Shown here piece by piece: positions 19,957-32,940 of a stretch of DNA of 64,000 nucleotides (position 1 is its first letter; the number at the start of each line of letters is the position of its first letter). The position numbers and the translations under genes were made by a program. The notes beneath the pieces were generated by a model. That model did no database searches. It was given only the letters and a program-made list of their open reading frames with translations, and was not told the origin of the DNA. The stretch is from Bathynomus jamesi (taxonomy: Eukaryota; Arthropoda; Malacostraca; Isopoda; Cirolanidae): NCBI GenBank assembly GCA_023014485.1, contig JAJOZX010007470.1, positions 73,501 to 137,500 of the forward strand, read 5' to 3'.

Positions 19957-21662
19957 CCTTACCTTACCTTACAACCTTACAAAGGTTTCGCGTGATGATC
20001 TCTCATTTCGCGAAGGTCAAGCTTGTCGCCCCTCCTCTCGAATTGGCCTGGTGAAGTAGTGAGTTGGATTCTTGCGCTCTCCACCTCACATAGCCAGGTA
20101 CGCCCGGCTCATCGGGGATTGTTCTGAGCCAGGCGTCTAGTCTTCTTTTGAAGATTTCCACTGCAACTCCCTTCGTGTTTCTTAGGTCTTTGGGCAACTG
20201 ATTAAACAGTTTTGTCCTCTCACTACAAAACTATTTTCTTTCAGGGTTAAGGATGTGCCCTGTCTCGCGTTCAATTTGGGAATACGGCACAGTCTGCCGT
20301 TTCTACTGTCCACCGTTGTTTGGGGAGTTATAGGGTTCAGAGTAAGATTAGGGACTAGTTTCTCCATTATTTTCCAAGTGTAAATAATGGTGTATCTCTC
20401 TCTTCTCCTTTCCAGTGAATATAGGTATAGTTCGCGTAACCTTTTCCAGTAATTTAGTTCTTTGCACCCCTTGATCTTGGCTGTGAAGCTTCTCTGAATC
20501 CCTTCTAGCTGTCTAATGTCTTCTTTTTTATATGGGGATGTTAGGACCGAGCAGTATTCCAATTTGGGTATGATCAGTGTTTTCAGTAGAGGAATCATTA
20601 TATTCCTATCCCTTCGTTTAAAGGTTCTCAATATCTGTCCCGTTATTCTCTTTGCTCTGTTTACTGCTATCTTATTTTGTGTCTCAAATTTCGCATCATC
20701 CGTCATTACAACCCTAAATCTTTTGCTCTGGGATTTCTCTGAATTGCCTGTCCATTTGGGGTATAATATTCCATGGATTTTAGGTCTTCTCTTTTTCCGT
20801 ACCGTAATAGCTGAAATTTCTCAGTGTTAAACTTCATATTGTTGTCTTCCGTCCACTTGTAGATTCTGTTTATGTCGGTTTGTAGGGATCTTATGTCTTC
20901 TGGGTTTCTTATTTTTCTACTGATCTTTGTGTCATCCGCAAAGGATGTTACTATGCTGTCTCTGGTAACTTCCTCATCTATGTCAGTTAGCATGATTATG
21001 AAGAGTAGTGGAGCTAATACCGTTCCTTGTGGTACTGAGCTGAGGACCTCTAATTCTGATGAAGATACTCCTTGTACTGTAACGACTTGCCGCCGCTCAC
21101 TAAGGAAATTATATATCCATTTCCCTACTTTTCCTGTTATTCCCATATATTTCAGTTTATGTATTATGATTCCGTGGTCACACTTGTCAAACGCTTTAGC
21201 AAAGTCTGTGTATAGTACATCATAGTTTTCATTACTTTCAAGTGAACCAATAATGTTGTTGTAGTGTTCCATTAGTTGTGATAGGCATGATCTGCCTGAC
21301 CGAAACCCGTGTTGGTTATCATTGAATTTTTTCTGCGTTTCTAAAAAGTCATAGATTTTCTGTCTAACTATTCTTTCAAATATTTTAGTGAGATGGGATG
21401 TAAGCGATACTGGCCTATAGTTTTTGGCCTCGGATCGATCTCCTCCTTTATATATTGGAACGATGTTCGCGCTCTTCAGGATGCACGGTATTTCTCCCGT
21501 GTCTAGAGATCGTCTCCATATCCAGTATAGGGGCTCAGCAATTGCATTCTTGCAGTTTTTGATCAGTGTGGCATTCCATTTATCCGGTCCTGCCGCCGAG
21601 TGTGTTTTTAGTTTCCCTATGGCTTGTGTAATATCGTCCGTTGTAAAGTCGAAATATATATA
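19957..21662 (-). mobile_element. CR1-like LINE, 5'-truncated, (AAGGT)n tail
   Basis: Minus-strand non-LTR retrotransposon. Its 3' end is the tandem pentamer at 19957-19985 (accttaccttacctta on the plus strand). The same tail follows the related LINE at 61020-62965. The endonuclease region is missing; the 5' side stops at a (TA)n tract. The same family contributes fragments at 32451-32940 and 59045-59178. Confidence 0.8.
20003..21662 (-). pseudogene. LINE reverse transcriptase ORF (two frameshifts)
   Basis: The reverse transcriptase is well preserved: SAAGPDKWNATLIK, IVPIYKGGDRSEAKNYRPVS, HGFRSGRSC, YTDFAKAFDKCDHG (catalytic Asp), VPQGTVLAPLLF and TSFADDTKI (catalytic FADD). A one-base loss near 20706 ends the first frame at KDLGL and continues in the next as VVMTDDAKF. 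A second shift near 20190-20225 separates SFVVRGQ from LPKDLRNTKG. The C-terminal part (ILRTFKRRDRN, YCSVLTSPYKKEDI, RELYLYSLERRRERY) matches the intact ORF at 61197-62894. The frame before 21662 runs into (TA)n. Confidence 0.85.
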
Positions 21663-21689
21663 CATATATATATATATTATACTTACTTA

Positions 21690-22735
21690 CTTACTTTATG
21701 CTTTATGAAGATTTGAACGATGGTTCAGGATCGACCTGCGGTCGACCACTCTGCAGCATCCCGCTTCATTTGCAGGATTTGGTGTAGGAGGGAATTGCTT
21801 TCCGATCTCTTCCTCCCCTCCTTGAACCACGCATAGCTGGTTAGGTACTTTGTACAGGAACCTGTCCAGTTGGTTCTTGAAGTTATTCAGATCGGTGTGC
21901 TGAAAGTTCTTCATTTCTTTTGGCAGGACATTAAAAAGGTTTTGATCTTGTATTCCAAGGGTATTTTCCATCCTCGTTTTCGTAGCACCCTGAACCACCG
22001 CAGCTGGACAGTACAAAATCTGCCTCTTCCCTTATTCCAGTTTGTTTCTATTTCGGTTCTAAGATTAGGGACAATACCTTCGAGTATTTTCCACAATGTA
22101 ATTATTTGTGCCGCTCGCGTCTTCTTTCCAGAGAGTAGAGTTTCAGGGATTGTAGTCGAGACCGGTAGTCTTCACCTTCCGTTTCCTCTATCTTAGACGT
22201 AAAATTCCTTTGTGGGGCTTCTATATTCGCATTGTCTCGTTTTCTGTATGGGCTTGTGAGTACTGAGCAATATTCAGTTATTGGTAGGACAAGACTCTTC
22301 CATAATTTTAACAAGATGTTTGCTTTTCTGCTGCGGAAGTTCCTCCAGGTGATTCCCATTAATTTCTAGCTGTTGTAATTTTAATGTTATAGTGCTTTCT
22401 GAATTCTGCATCTGACGACATTATTACTCCAAGATCCCTGACTTGTGGGTTTGGTGTTATCTGTTGGCTTACAGAGTTTTGTACCGTTTATTCTGTAGCA
22501 TCTCGTTATTACCATACCTTAGAAGTTGGAATTTTTCTTCGTTAAACTTCATATTGTTGTCTTCTGCCCACTGGAATAGTGTTTCAATATCATTTTATAA
22601 TTTTTCTGTCATCTTCGTTTGATATTTCTTCGCATATATTTGTATTATCTGCGAAACATGACATAATACTGTCATTAATAATATCTGCATCAATGTCTGC
22701 AATCATTATTATACAGTACTGTAAACAGCAAGGGA
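21690..22735 (-). mobile_element. Second CR1-like LINE fragment, (AAGT)n tail
   Basis: The 3' end on the plus strand is attatacttacttacttactt, so the RNA ended in AAGT repeats, unlike the neighbour. Broken frames give LPKEMKNFQHTDLNNFKNQLDRFL (C-terminal tail), MWKILEGIVPNL, and LVLPITEYCSVLTSPYRKRD. Partial RT sequence up to agggagctaata aligns with the neighbour's LFIIML region. It is 5'-truncated where a hAT element begins. Confidence 0.7.
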
Positions 22736-22743
22736 GCTAATAC

Positions 22744-23353
22744 TATGGACGTAACTAACTTTCAAAAGTTGGAGGGGGGGGGGGGGCAAATATAATAATG
22801 AAAAATCCTGCGATGAATTTCTGTGCTGCTATCCTGTAGGTAATGTCTTAAATTTGGTCTTCCAAAGCATATTTTTTCGATAAAATATAACAATGAAATC
22901 TGAATAGCAGTTCTTCCGAGTCTCGATTAAGCTCTGATTTTTCAGTATTATAATAATGAGTTAGCGACCAAAATGATGCTCTTAAAATACTATGATTTAG
23001 ATTTTAGAGAATGATCTATATTTATGATATTAATAAGAAAATCAAAGAAGCATTTTCACAACTACCTTATGTGTATCAAGTATATACTTAGCATTAAAGG
23101 AAAGCAATATATACAATAATTAAAGTAAAAAATAACTAGATGTTTCATTAAAGTATCTATCACTGCAGTATTAGTACTGAATCAATAATACTTTCCAGCA
23201 TACTAATAGGACTAATAGGATCTCTGCCGACTCGCTGATGAATTGATTCAAAAGTTGTGGGGGGGGGGGGGTATAAAAACTATTATTATCCCCTAGTTCA
23301 AAAGTTGGGGAGGACATGCCCCCCCTCCCGTCCCCCCGTTAGTTACACCCCTG
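22744..23353. mobile_element. hAT-type non-autonomous element with G-rich ends
   Basis: The right end is gttagttacacccctg and the left end tatggacgtaactaac, an imperfect inverted match. GCTAATAC flanks both sides (22736-22743 and 23354-23361), although the last C of the right copy is also the first base of the next MITE. Internal caaaagttggggagg words are repeated inverted near each end, next to runs of G/C. No ORF. Confidence 0.65.
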
Positions 23354-23360
23354 GCTAATA

Positions 23361-23718
23361 CAGGAATACCTCAAAATTCGTAGTTTCAAATTTCGTCGTT
23401 GCAGATTCGTCGTCAATCTTTTACTACCTGTAATAGTTTTGCAATCCTCGTCCATATTCACAGATTCGTCTTTTTTTTTTTAATTAAAAATGTGAAAAAA
23501 ACGATCGAAATTGACGAAATTCAACTGTTTACCAACGCAATATATTATTATATTTTGCCGAAAAACGAGTAGAATTTGATTAATTAATCTGTTTAATAAC
23601 ATAATAGAGTAAAATGTTTTCTCATTGAAACACGTTATAATCTACCTCGAATTTCGTCGTTTCGTATTTCGTCGTCTTATTCCCGAACGAATTAACGACA
23701 AATTTAGAGGTATTCCTG
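23361..23718. mobile_element. Tc1/pogo-type MITE
   Basis: Begins CAGGAATACCTC and ends GAGGTATTCCTG with TA on both sides (23359-23360, 23719-23720). Inner repeats of ttcgtcgt/aattcgtcg occur near both ends. At 358 bp without coding sequence it is a deletion derivative. Termini of this style are typical of pogo/Tigger. Confidence 0.75.
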
Positions 23719-23773
23719 TATTTCTATTTTTTATTCATCGGTGTATTCATAGGGCAAGTGTAAGTATAAAGAG

Positions 23774-25258
<1,485 letters not shown>

Positions 25259-25302
<44 letters not shown>
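25259..25302. repeat. (TA)n microsatellite
   Basis: TA tract linking the mariner to a PLE end. Confidence 0.95.
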
Positions 25303-25306
<4 letters not shown>

Positions 25307-26100
25307 AATAAAACCACGAAGGAAAGGAAACACAGAATGGTGCTCAAGCGCTTTCGTCTAATGACATCCTCAGGAACACTGAAGTACATGAAGTTACAGC
25401 CTATATATAGGTTACAGAAAAAGAAAATAAAAAAAAAAATAAAAAAAATATATATATATATATACAATAAACGGAGAGATAAAAATAAAAATTAAACATT
25501 AAAGGATTGTGGGAGGAGCATACAAATTTGTAAGGAAAACCTACCGATTTTTAGCACAAGATCAAATGAATTGTTTCCAACTAATGTTATAGATAATTAA
25601 CAAAAAATATATACAAATTTATACTAGAAATCTGCCCAGGTTTTAGCACTTTGCCCTTCTTGTTTAAGTTCGATATATATAAAAATAAATTGAAAAATAA
25701 AAGTTGTTAGAGTAGCATACAAGTTTACCAAAGGTTTAGCGTTCTACCCTTCTTATCTAAATCCGTTCTGAAGGAATTCAAAACAACAGGATCGAGTTGA
25801 AAAAGACCTTTGCTTATGTTGAAGTTATTTGTAAGTTGGATAATGGCAGACTCAAGAATATTTCTATTAACAATGTTGCTAGAGTGAAATAAAACTGAAG
25901 CATTATTCCAATCAATACAGTGGGATAACTCTGACAAATGGACAAAAAGGGCACTGGACGACTGTCCTGTTCTAACGGAATATTGATACTGTTTTATACG
26001 TGTGTGCAAATCCTTAAGCACCATTCTGTGTTTCTTTTCCTTCGTGGTTTTATTCATCATAAATATTTTTCACGTGTTACTTTCGTGAAATAATTTTCAT
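25303..26100 (-). mobile_element. Penelope-like element, second copy, flanked by inverted ends
   Basis: Reading the minus strand from 26010: GIY-YIG ORF end, then the tail with aatctgccca, tagcacaagat, the (TA) tract and ctgtaacctatatatagg. It closes with the hammerhead-like block at 25345-25380 and ttcgtggttttattcatc. On the other side (26010-26100, plus strand) a truncated inverted copy of the same end is present. The reverse transcriptase part is missing. Confidence 0.75.
25725..26010 (-). CDS. PLE GIY-YIG endonuclease fragment
   Basis: Reads TRIKQYQYSVRTGQ, SHCIDWNNASVLFH, ESAIIQLTNNFN, FRTDLDKKGRTLNLW. It is almost identical to the copy at 1521-2015 but starts later and so lacks the GIY and YIG strands. 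The conserved Arg and Glu remain. About 13 codons upstream of 26010 in the open frame derive from the inverted PLE end, not from the protein. Confidence 0.8.
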
Positions 26101-26117
26101 ATATATATATATATATA

Positions 26118-26290
26118 TGATGTAAACCCACAAGGAAAAAGAAAAATGATTCCAAGTCCTTTCGTGTATTCAGAAGTACACTTCGGCAGGTGTACTTCTG
26201 AATACACGAAAGGCCTTGGAATATTTTTTTTTTCCTGGTAGGTTTACATCATTCATTAATTTCATGTGTTTAATTGTGAAATTCATCCCA
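26118..26290. mobile_element. PLE-like terminal palindrome (type 3)
   Basis: gatgtaaacccacaagg...ccaagtcctttcgtgtattc is inverted as gaatacacgaaaggccttgg...gtaggtttacatc. The centre reads GTGTACTTC-TGAATACACGAAAGG, a hairpin directly followed by GAAAG as in types 1 and 2, but with different arm sequence. Confidence 0.65.
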
Positions 26291-26452
26291 TATATATATG
26301 AAAATTATTTCACGAAAGTAACACGTGAAAAATATTTATGATGAATAAAACCACGAAGGAAAGGAAACACAGAGTGGTGCTCAAGCGCTTTCGTCTAATG
26401 ACATCCTCAGGAACACTGAAGTAAATAAAGAGTTCAAGACTATATATAGGTT

Positions 26453-26505
<53 letters not shown>

Positions 26506-26660
26506 TGTGGGAGGAGCATACACATTTGTAAGGAAAACTACCAATTTTAACACTTTGCCCGAATTCAACACAAGATCAAATGGAACAATCCATTTACTTC
26601 AGTGTTCCTGAAGACGTCATTAGACGAAAGCGCTTGAGCACCACTCTGTGTTTCCTCTCC
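26291..26660. mobile_element. Inverted pair of PLE ends (type 1)
   Basis: The left half (26300-26420) is the minus-oriented end: tttcacgaaagtaacacgtg, gctcaagcgctttcgtc, catcctcaggaac. The right half (26575-26660) is the plus-oriented end: gtgttcctgaagacgtcatt, gacgaaagcgcttgagc. Between them lie ctatatataggttac, a (TA)n tract and PLE tail words. No protein part. Confidence 0.7.
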
Positions 26661-26672
26661 TTCGTGGTTTTA

Positions 26673-26720
<48 letters not shown>

Positions 26721-26722
<2 letters not shown>

Positions 26723-27872
26723 CAGTGGCGTGTGGTGGGTACGTCTACACTCTACAGGTTAAGCAGTACTGCGTGCGAGCACACGCACTATATGTATATA
26801 TTATATAATTATAGTAATTATAGTCAGAGATCGGCAGTATCTTGTATCTTAAGATACAAAAAGTATCTTAAGATACAAGATACGTATTTGAGATACGTAT
26901 CTTAGATACTTTATTTTTGGAGGATCTTGAGAAGTATCTAAGATACATTTTGTCATGTAGCTTGTATCCCGGGATACACTTTCAAAGATACTTTCATAAG
27001 ATACTTTTTAAGTAGAGACGCTAATAACTATTCATGAAATATGATCATATCTGACGCACGTTGAAGCAGGCCGGCGATTGCTGTTACATGTTTGTACATG
27101 AATACTACCGTTGCGCTGCGCGCACAGTCTCGGCACAGACGTACTCAGGTTTCATCTTGTATCCCGCGGTTTTAACATGTTTTAACATGATTAAAAATCA
27201 GGAATTATACATATATTTGCTTATTTCTGCAAATATATTTATTATGAGGAAAACTTTATTTTTTCTTCATGAGTAGGTAACTGAGCATACCTGTATTAAC
27301 AATTTATTTGAAATACATAAATTGAAAAAGTGTGGTTTATTTTATTTTTCCATACCTAAAAATTTTCAGGATTATTTATACATATTTACTTTGTGCTTTC
27401 CTTTTAGTTATAGCACTATATGAATACTGAGATATGAAGTACCATTGATTTGGCATTTATTTATATCCAGAAAATATAATAATAAACAATTGAATGAGAC
27501 AACTCGTGCGCTCATGGCTCACCAGGTGAAACTAAACTCAAATAATTATTCTTTCAAAAGTATCTTGTATCTTAAAAATGTATCTTGTATCTGTAACTTG
27601 TATCTGTATCTTGAAGATACAGTTTGTTCGAGTATCTTGTATCTGTATCTCAGATACATTTTTGTTGGGTATCTTGTATCTGTATCTCAGATACAATTTC
27701 CAAGTATCTTGCCCATCTCTGATTATAGTAGCTAATGATAAACTTCATAACTGGCTAGTGGGTATGTACTATAGACTATTCTGAAAAATACGGTACTGTC
27801 TTTAATATCTTTCATAAGATTTTTATTAGGGTAGGCGGCGCTTACCTAGTTTACCCTGAATGCATGCCACTG

Positions 27873-27876
<4 letters not shown>
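26721..27876. mobile_element. Outer hAT-like element interrupted by another hAT
   Basis: The left end CAGTGGCGTGTGG and right end GCATGCCACTG form a partial inverted repeat set in TA-rich DNA. Flanks are ataatt/aattat, so no clean duplication can be claimed. It hosts the element at 26825-27721. The remaining internal sequence shows no ORF. Confidence 0.45.
26825..27721. mobile_element. hAT element with TATCTTG iterons and 8-bp TSD
   Basis: Starts CAGAGATCGGCAGTATC, ends GTATCTTGCCCATCTCTG. The TSD ATTATAGT is exact at 26817-26824 and 27722-27729. The first and last 150 bp are dense in GTATCTTGTATC / GATACAAGATAC words, likely transposase-binding iterons (inference). It is 897 bp; no transposase was recognised inside, so non-autonomous. 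Confidence 0.9.

Positions 27877-27877
<1 letters not shown>

Positions 27878-27942
<65 letters not shown>
27878..27942. repeat. (TA)n microsatellite
   Basis: TA tract next to the outer hAT-like end. Confidence 0.97.
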
Positions 27943-27946
<4 letters not shown>

Positions 27947-28600
27947 GGATGCATGATATACAATATTATACACTTCCAGCCTAGCTCAAACTCTAAAGTA
28001 ACTTTTTTGTCCTGGTGGCAAGCACAAATTCCGATTAATGTTATTCTGTGGGCATTACATTTAATTTAATCGACAAGTTAACAAGGGTTAGATTAAGTAA
28101 GGTTAGGTTAGGTTAAGTTACAGAGAGAAAAATTATTTTCTTTAAACAAAACAAAAACACGCTTAGTTAAACACTTTTTGTTTGGATCAAACAAATCAAT
28201 AGTCAAAATATAATAATTGCCTTAATGCTAAACACTAATAAATGCTAAACACTAATACTAAAGACTAATGCTAGATGCGGCGAAATCCATGGTTTTGGTT
28301 CAGTGTTCAGATATTTCACGTAGCAAAATGAAAGCAAGACTCCTGCTTTCATTTTTCTGCGTGAAATATCTCAACACTAATGCTAAACTAATAATGCTGA
28401 GCACTAATAAGTTATATTTTGAAAAACAACCTATGTATCCTTAATACTGCACCAAATTATTAACAACAAAACTCATTTTGTTAATCAAAAACAAAAAAAA
28501 AACTTGATGTAAAAAATTAAAGAAAAATTTGAATTCAAACTATTTTCTTTTATGTTTGAAATGATGCATATATTGTACATCCGGTTGCTACATGCTGTAC
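27943..28600. other. AT-rich stretch with short CTAAACACTAATA repeats; no gene seen
   Basis: Contains a ttaggttaggttaag telomere-like word near 28105, about six scattered ctaa-cactaat(a) repeats between 28225 and 28400, and the hairpin reported separately. No coding frame supported. Confidence 0.4.
28302..28378. other. 77-nt imperfect hairpin of precursor-microRNA size
   Basis: agtgtt-agatatttcacg-agcaaaatgaaagca pairs with tgctttcatttttctgc-gtgaaatatct-aacact around an agactcc loop. The stem has about 32 pairs with a few mismatches. A young MITE palindrome is the simplest alternative. Confidence 0.4.
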
Positions 28601-29055
28601 GATATATATATATATATATAATGTCCTGATGCAAGTGTCGGCAGCATGATGTCATATTGATGTCATAATGACGCCTTTATGACCTCACATTGTCGTCATG
28701 ATTCTGTTAAATTTAAAAAAAAATCCATATGGCAGTAATATGGTTTCAGGATTCAATGGGGCAGAAATATGATTAAAATATAATGTCGATAGTGTCGATA
28801 CGTGCTATCACACTGTTGTCATGATGCCCTAAATTTTAATTATTATCAGTATGATATCAATATGACTATCACTTATAAGATTCAATATAACGTCATACTG
28901 ATGTTATTTGTTCGAAACCGTAATTTTCAAAATGTTCGATAATAGCGCGAAATTTCACATCTCCATTATAAATGTACAGTTACATTTTCAGATCGTTTGT
29001 CTGAATTATTAATATTATTATTATATTATATATATATATATATATTATATATATA
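28601..29055. other. No gene seen
   Basis: Repeated tgatgtcat/atgacgtc words between 28640 and 28900 give a locally repetitive texture, but no defined element. Confidence 0.35.
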
Positions 29056-29250
29056 TACGGGGTGGCGCAAAAGCCAGGAGTCAAAATAAAAATTACTTTT
29101 TTAGTTAAAAAAAACTATAAATTATAGATTCTAAAGTTTTTTAACTAAAAAGTAATTTTTAGTTAAAAATTAAAAACAGTGGTGGTCATAGAACGGAAAA
29201 GATCCATTCACTCTGGCTCCTTTGACGCCTGATCTTTGCGCCAACCTATA
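29056..29250. mobile_element. Mariner-like MITE with GGTGGCGCAAA ends
   Basis: The left end GGGGTGGCGCAAAAGCCAGG and right end CCTGATCTTTGCGCCAACC form TIRs. The inner part is a palindrome of tttagttaaaaa. TA lies on both sides. It is 195 bp without coding sequence. Confidence 0.6.
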
Positions 29251-29738
29251 TATATACAGTATATGTGTGTGTGTGTGTGTGTGTATATATACACACACTG
29301 TGTATTCTCTGTATGCCACTTTCTAGTTTTATTAATAGAAATCTCTTTTTAATAGCAGTGTCCTGCACCCAAAATCATGCATTCATCGGCGTAATTTGCC
29401 CACAACCAGCCTTGAGCCAGTGGATATAAGTCTAACATAGGGTCGAATCATACTTCATATACAGTTCTAATCCGGAACTCATCTTCGCACCCTGTGTCCA
29501 CTCGACTTTAGTCCAGCTGCAGGAAAACAAAGGAACTGAGCAGCATCCAACACCCACTTCCCTCAAAAGAAATTGCCAAAGACTAAGCAGCTCCAGTCCA
29601 GTCATTCTTCAACAAAGAAAGAAAAGCTGTTTATGTTGTTTAAGGGCGTGTGTGTGCTTTACAGAGAGGCGCATGCATACTTGAGATACCCCATCAATCT
29701 TAAACCAGTGATATAGACTGCCGTAACCGGTTGGCACC

Positions 29739-29767
29739 ATGGTAGACAAACCAGTTAATCTCACACA
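29739..29767 (+). CDS. Possible short first coding exon
   Basis: caccATGG is an excellent start context. The frame reads MVDKPVNLT and is followed directly by a consensus donor gtgagt at 29768. Upstream 300 bp lack repeats and could be 5' UTR. Nine codons are too few to identify a family and the next exon was not found. This is a suggestion only. Confidence 0.25.
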
Positions 29768-31354
29768 GTGAGTCTTTTCTACATATTTTAGTGGAAGAAA
29801 TTTTGTTCATGAATTTTATTTAATAATATGTAGCCCGTGTACACCCATGTATACCCATATTTTAATTCATGTGTAAGTTTGCAGGAGATTTATAAACAAA
29901 ACTTTACTCATTTTACATCTCGTATCGAAATGTCTAATTTTAAATGCTCTGTTATATTGATTTCTCACTTTTATCGTCCTTGACCCTAAAACTCCTGTAT
30001 GGTGGAGTTCAATAAATCTGAATGCGGAAATTAAAATCCTAAAATAGAAAATCTATGTTGTGCTGAATACCCTTTCATAAAGGACATTTATAAATGCATA
30101 TGTTAATGAATATGGGTATTGATCTATAAGGAAACTGATAGGTCTAAAAAATTACTAATATATCTTAAGTTACTTTCACTTTTCTAGGGGTTAAAATAAA
30201 AAAATAATAATTGCATTATTAAAATGAATTTTTAAAATTGCTTTTCTCCCATTTGAGGGAGGAAGTTCAGATGGGTTACATTTGCATTTCCGCATATAGA
30301 CGAGATGCAAATCCATTAAAGAACATCCGTAGTTTAAACTGATAAAATTAATCTCCCTACTTAATAAAGGAAATCAAGAAATTAATTAATTTGAGCCTAT
30401 TGAAATACATTGTTATAATAGGCCTTTTAATAAAAGTTGCTTATAATATTTAAAAATTATTATTGTTGTATTTTTGCTTCATATTCATATGTAGGGCCTC
30501 GCCTAGTAAATGCTAAATATAAGAATACAGGATGACTATGGACACTGGACATATTGTCTACCTTCCAAATTAACCTAGAGGTATATTGTATTATACTATA
30601 CACTCAACCACTTTTTCTGTCCCATCATATTAAGAAGGCAAATAAGATATAACGAGTTGGCAATTATAAGCAGACATTGCAATACAGGCAAAAAGACGCT
30701 TCCTACCTCAAAGTTATCTATAATACAATACTAAATCACTGAGAATTAATTTTAAAAACTTAATACCGTTATAAATAACGTTAATTTAAATTACAATTTA
30801 TAGTTGGTACACTGTAAGACAAATTTAATATCTAGACTGGTTTTTATAAGAAAAAATACGATTTTTATTTATTAAGGACGTAAGCATTGAGGTCACCGCA
30901 TCTTTCACTTTAGGCAGTTCAATTATGGTTGCCAAAAGTCTCTTAAAAGCCCAATCATATTTCTATTTTAAAAGTATTAATACATTGTATTATAAAACAT
31001 TACTTTTTATTTGCTGTTCTGTATTATAAGCTAAATAAGGAATGCTTTACTAAATAAGAAAAAGATATATATAAATATGTTGAAAAAAGTTTAAAAATAT
31101 ATATTAATATTGGAACCGATGCACCCCTTCAGTAGTAAACAATGAACAGGTGAATCTTGGTGGTGTGTTGCTTCTTGAAATTTTGAAATGTTCAATAAAC
31201 TTTTCTTAAAAGTGAGTGAACAATATTTCAGACCTTTGTTTTATTAGGATTTGTGCACGTCGAAATGTCGAATTCAAGGAATAAATCCAAGCGAATTAGA
31301 GAATGAGTTCGGAGGTACGTGAAGTATATTAATTATTATGAGTCAAATTTAAAT

Positions 31355-31451
31355 TTAACCCTTTTAACGCCGAACGTTGTTGTAGGGTTAAGTCTAAATG
31401 CGTGGATTTGAAAACGATACGTATTCGACCTATTCGGCGGTAGAGGGTTAA
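31355..31451. mobile_element. 97-bp TTAA-bounded mini-element
   Basis: Starts TTAACCCTTTTAACGCCGAA and ends TTCGGCGGTAGAGGGTTAA; the termini are inverse repeats and both include TTAA. Such TTAACCCT...AGGGTTAA miniatures are typical of piggyBac-type or other TTAA-targeting elements. The family assignment is tentative. Confidence 0.55.
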
Positions 31452-32404
31452 GTCTTATTTTTTTCCCGGAAGTTAATGAATTGGATGGGAAATCTAATTG
31501 GGCGTAAGCTCACTTTCTCTTCATGTTACAGTGATAAGAGACTTGACAAAGTTAATATTTGCACAGATTGAAAACTGTTTACATACTGTCGAAAATATAA
31601 AATATGATTAATGTTAGCTTACGAGCATTATCACAAAACATTGTTTTGCAATAACTGTATAAAAGTCATGCGCCCACTTCTCAAAATCCTTCAAACAGGT
31701 CTCAGAAACTCTTACATGTAGTTTAGTCTATATATATATTATATGCACGTACATAGGTGTATAGGCCTAATATGTAGGTAATAATACTTTGTAGGTCCTT
31801 TTGTATGACTGACTGAATAAAGGATTTCTGACGAGTGGGTGTGTATCCACGGTCTTCAGTGTTGATTGCGGCTTCAGCGAAAATATAAATTATAGTCCAC
31901 AGATTAGCTGTATATTTTTTATTAAGTCTCGCAAAAGGTTAATTGTTTTACAAAGGCGTTGGGCGTGTATCTTCAGTACATAATCTAATTTCCAGAGTTG
32001 AGTGTCATGTTTAGAAACCTCATTAAAACAAGTTCTTAAGAGTGGGAAATACCGAGCTATTATTGTTTATTGTCACAGGTCTTCGACTAGTCCTCAAATC
32101 AGATCTTTGGGAAAGTTCCCAAAAGATGTCACTTTAATGACAGCGTTTGGTCAACTGACGTATGCTTCCAAATTATCATAAGTTGATTTGTGTAAACATT
32201 GAGTTTTATTAGTCTTCCTTCGATAAACCAAACAAATTAACCGAAATATCGTGTGTGTGTATGTGAAGTTTCACAGACAGAGACCAGTGTTTTGACAAAG
32301 TCGAAATTTGTTACAAAGATCCTGATTGGCCGAAATTGGTCACGTGCGAAATAACTAACCAGTCTAAAACATTCACCTAACCAAGTGTAATCTTGTCTCC
32401 GAGA

Positions 32405-32412
32405 AATGTAAT

Positions 32413-32450
<38 letters not shown>
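32405..32450. repeat. (CA)n microsatellite
   Basis: About 20 CA units directly before a LINE 3' end. Confidence 0.95.
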
Positions 32451-32453
<3 letters not shown>

Positions 32454-32940
32454 TACAGGTGTTCCGTGCGACGATTCCTCATTTCACAGAGGTCAGGCTT
32501 GTTGCCCTTCCTCTCGAGTTGGCATGGTGATCGGTGAAGTAGAGAATTCGTTTCTTGCGCTTTCCATTTTACATAGCTAAGTACTTTTGGTTTATCCGAT
32601 ATTGTTCATAGCCAGGTGTGTAGTCTTCGAAGATTTCCATCACTACACCATTCGTGTTCCGTAGCCTAGTTCCTTGGGCAGTGGTTGAACACTTGGCCCA
32701 CTGACAACAAATATATATACACTGTATATATATTATTTATTCTGCAAGAATAACGTTTGAAAACCAAAGTACTTTTGAGAGACCATCTCTCCCTCCGCGG
32801 ATGTCTTGTGCAGACTGATATATGTGTAGTCCGTGTAACCTAACTGATTATTTTAGTTCTTCTACACTTGAAATTTGTACTGTACCCCTTCTCACGTTAA
32901 CAGCTTCCTGCTTTATGCCCATTTTAGCCTTGGTTCGATT
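32451..32940 (-). mobile_element. Degraded 3' fragment of the CR1-like LINE
   Basis: accttacaggtgttccgtgcgacgat and tttcacagaggtcaggctt align with the 3' end of the LINE at 19957 (gcgtgatgatctctcatttcgcg, gaaggtcaagcttgtcg). Further in, tagtccgtgtaacc matches tagttcgcgtaacc of that LINE. A small (TA) tract interrupts it. All frames are broken. Confidence 0.6.

Larger units (their letters stand above)
29251..32404. other. Mostly unique sequence; possible host intron or regulatory DNA
   Basis: A (GT)n tract occurs at 29265-29285. The region is poorer in transposons than the rest of the window. The two items worth naming (29739-29767 and 31355-31451) are listed separately. No exon with a conserved domain was found on either strand. 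Confidence 0.4.
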
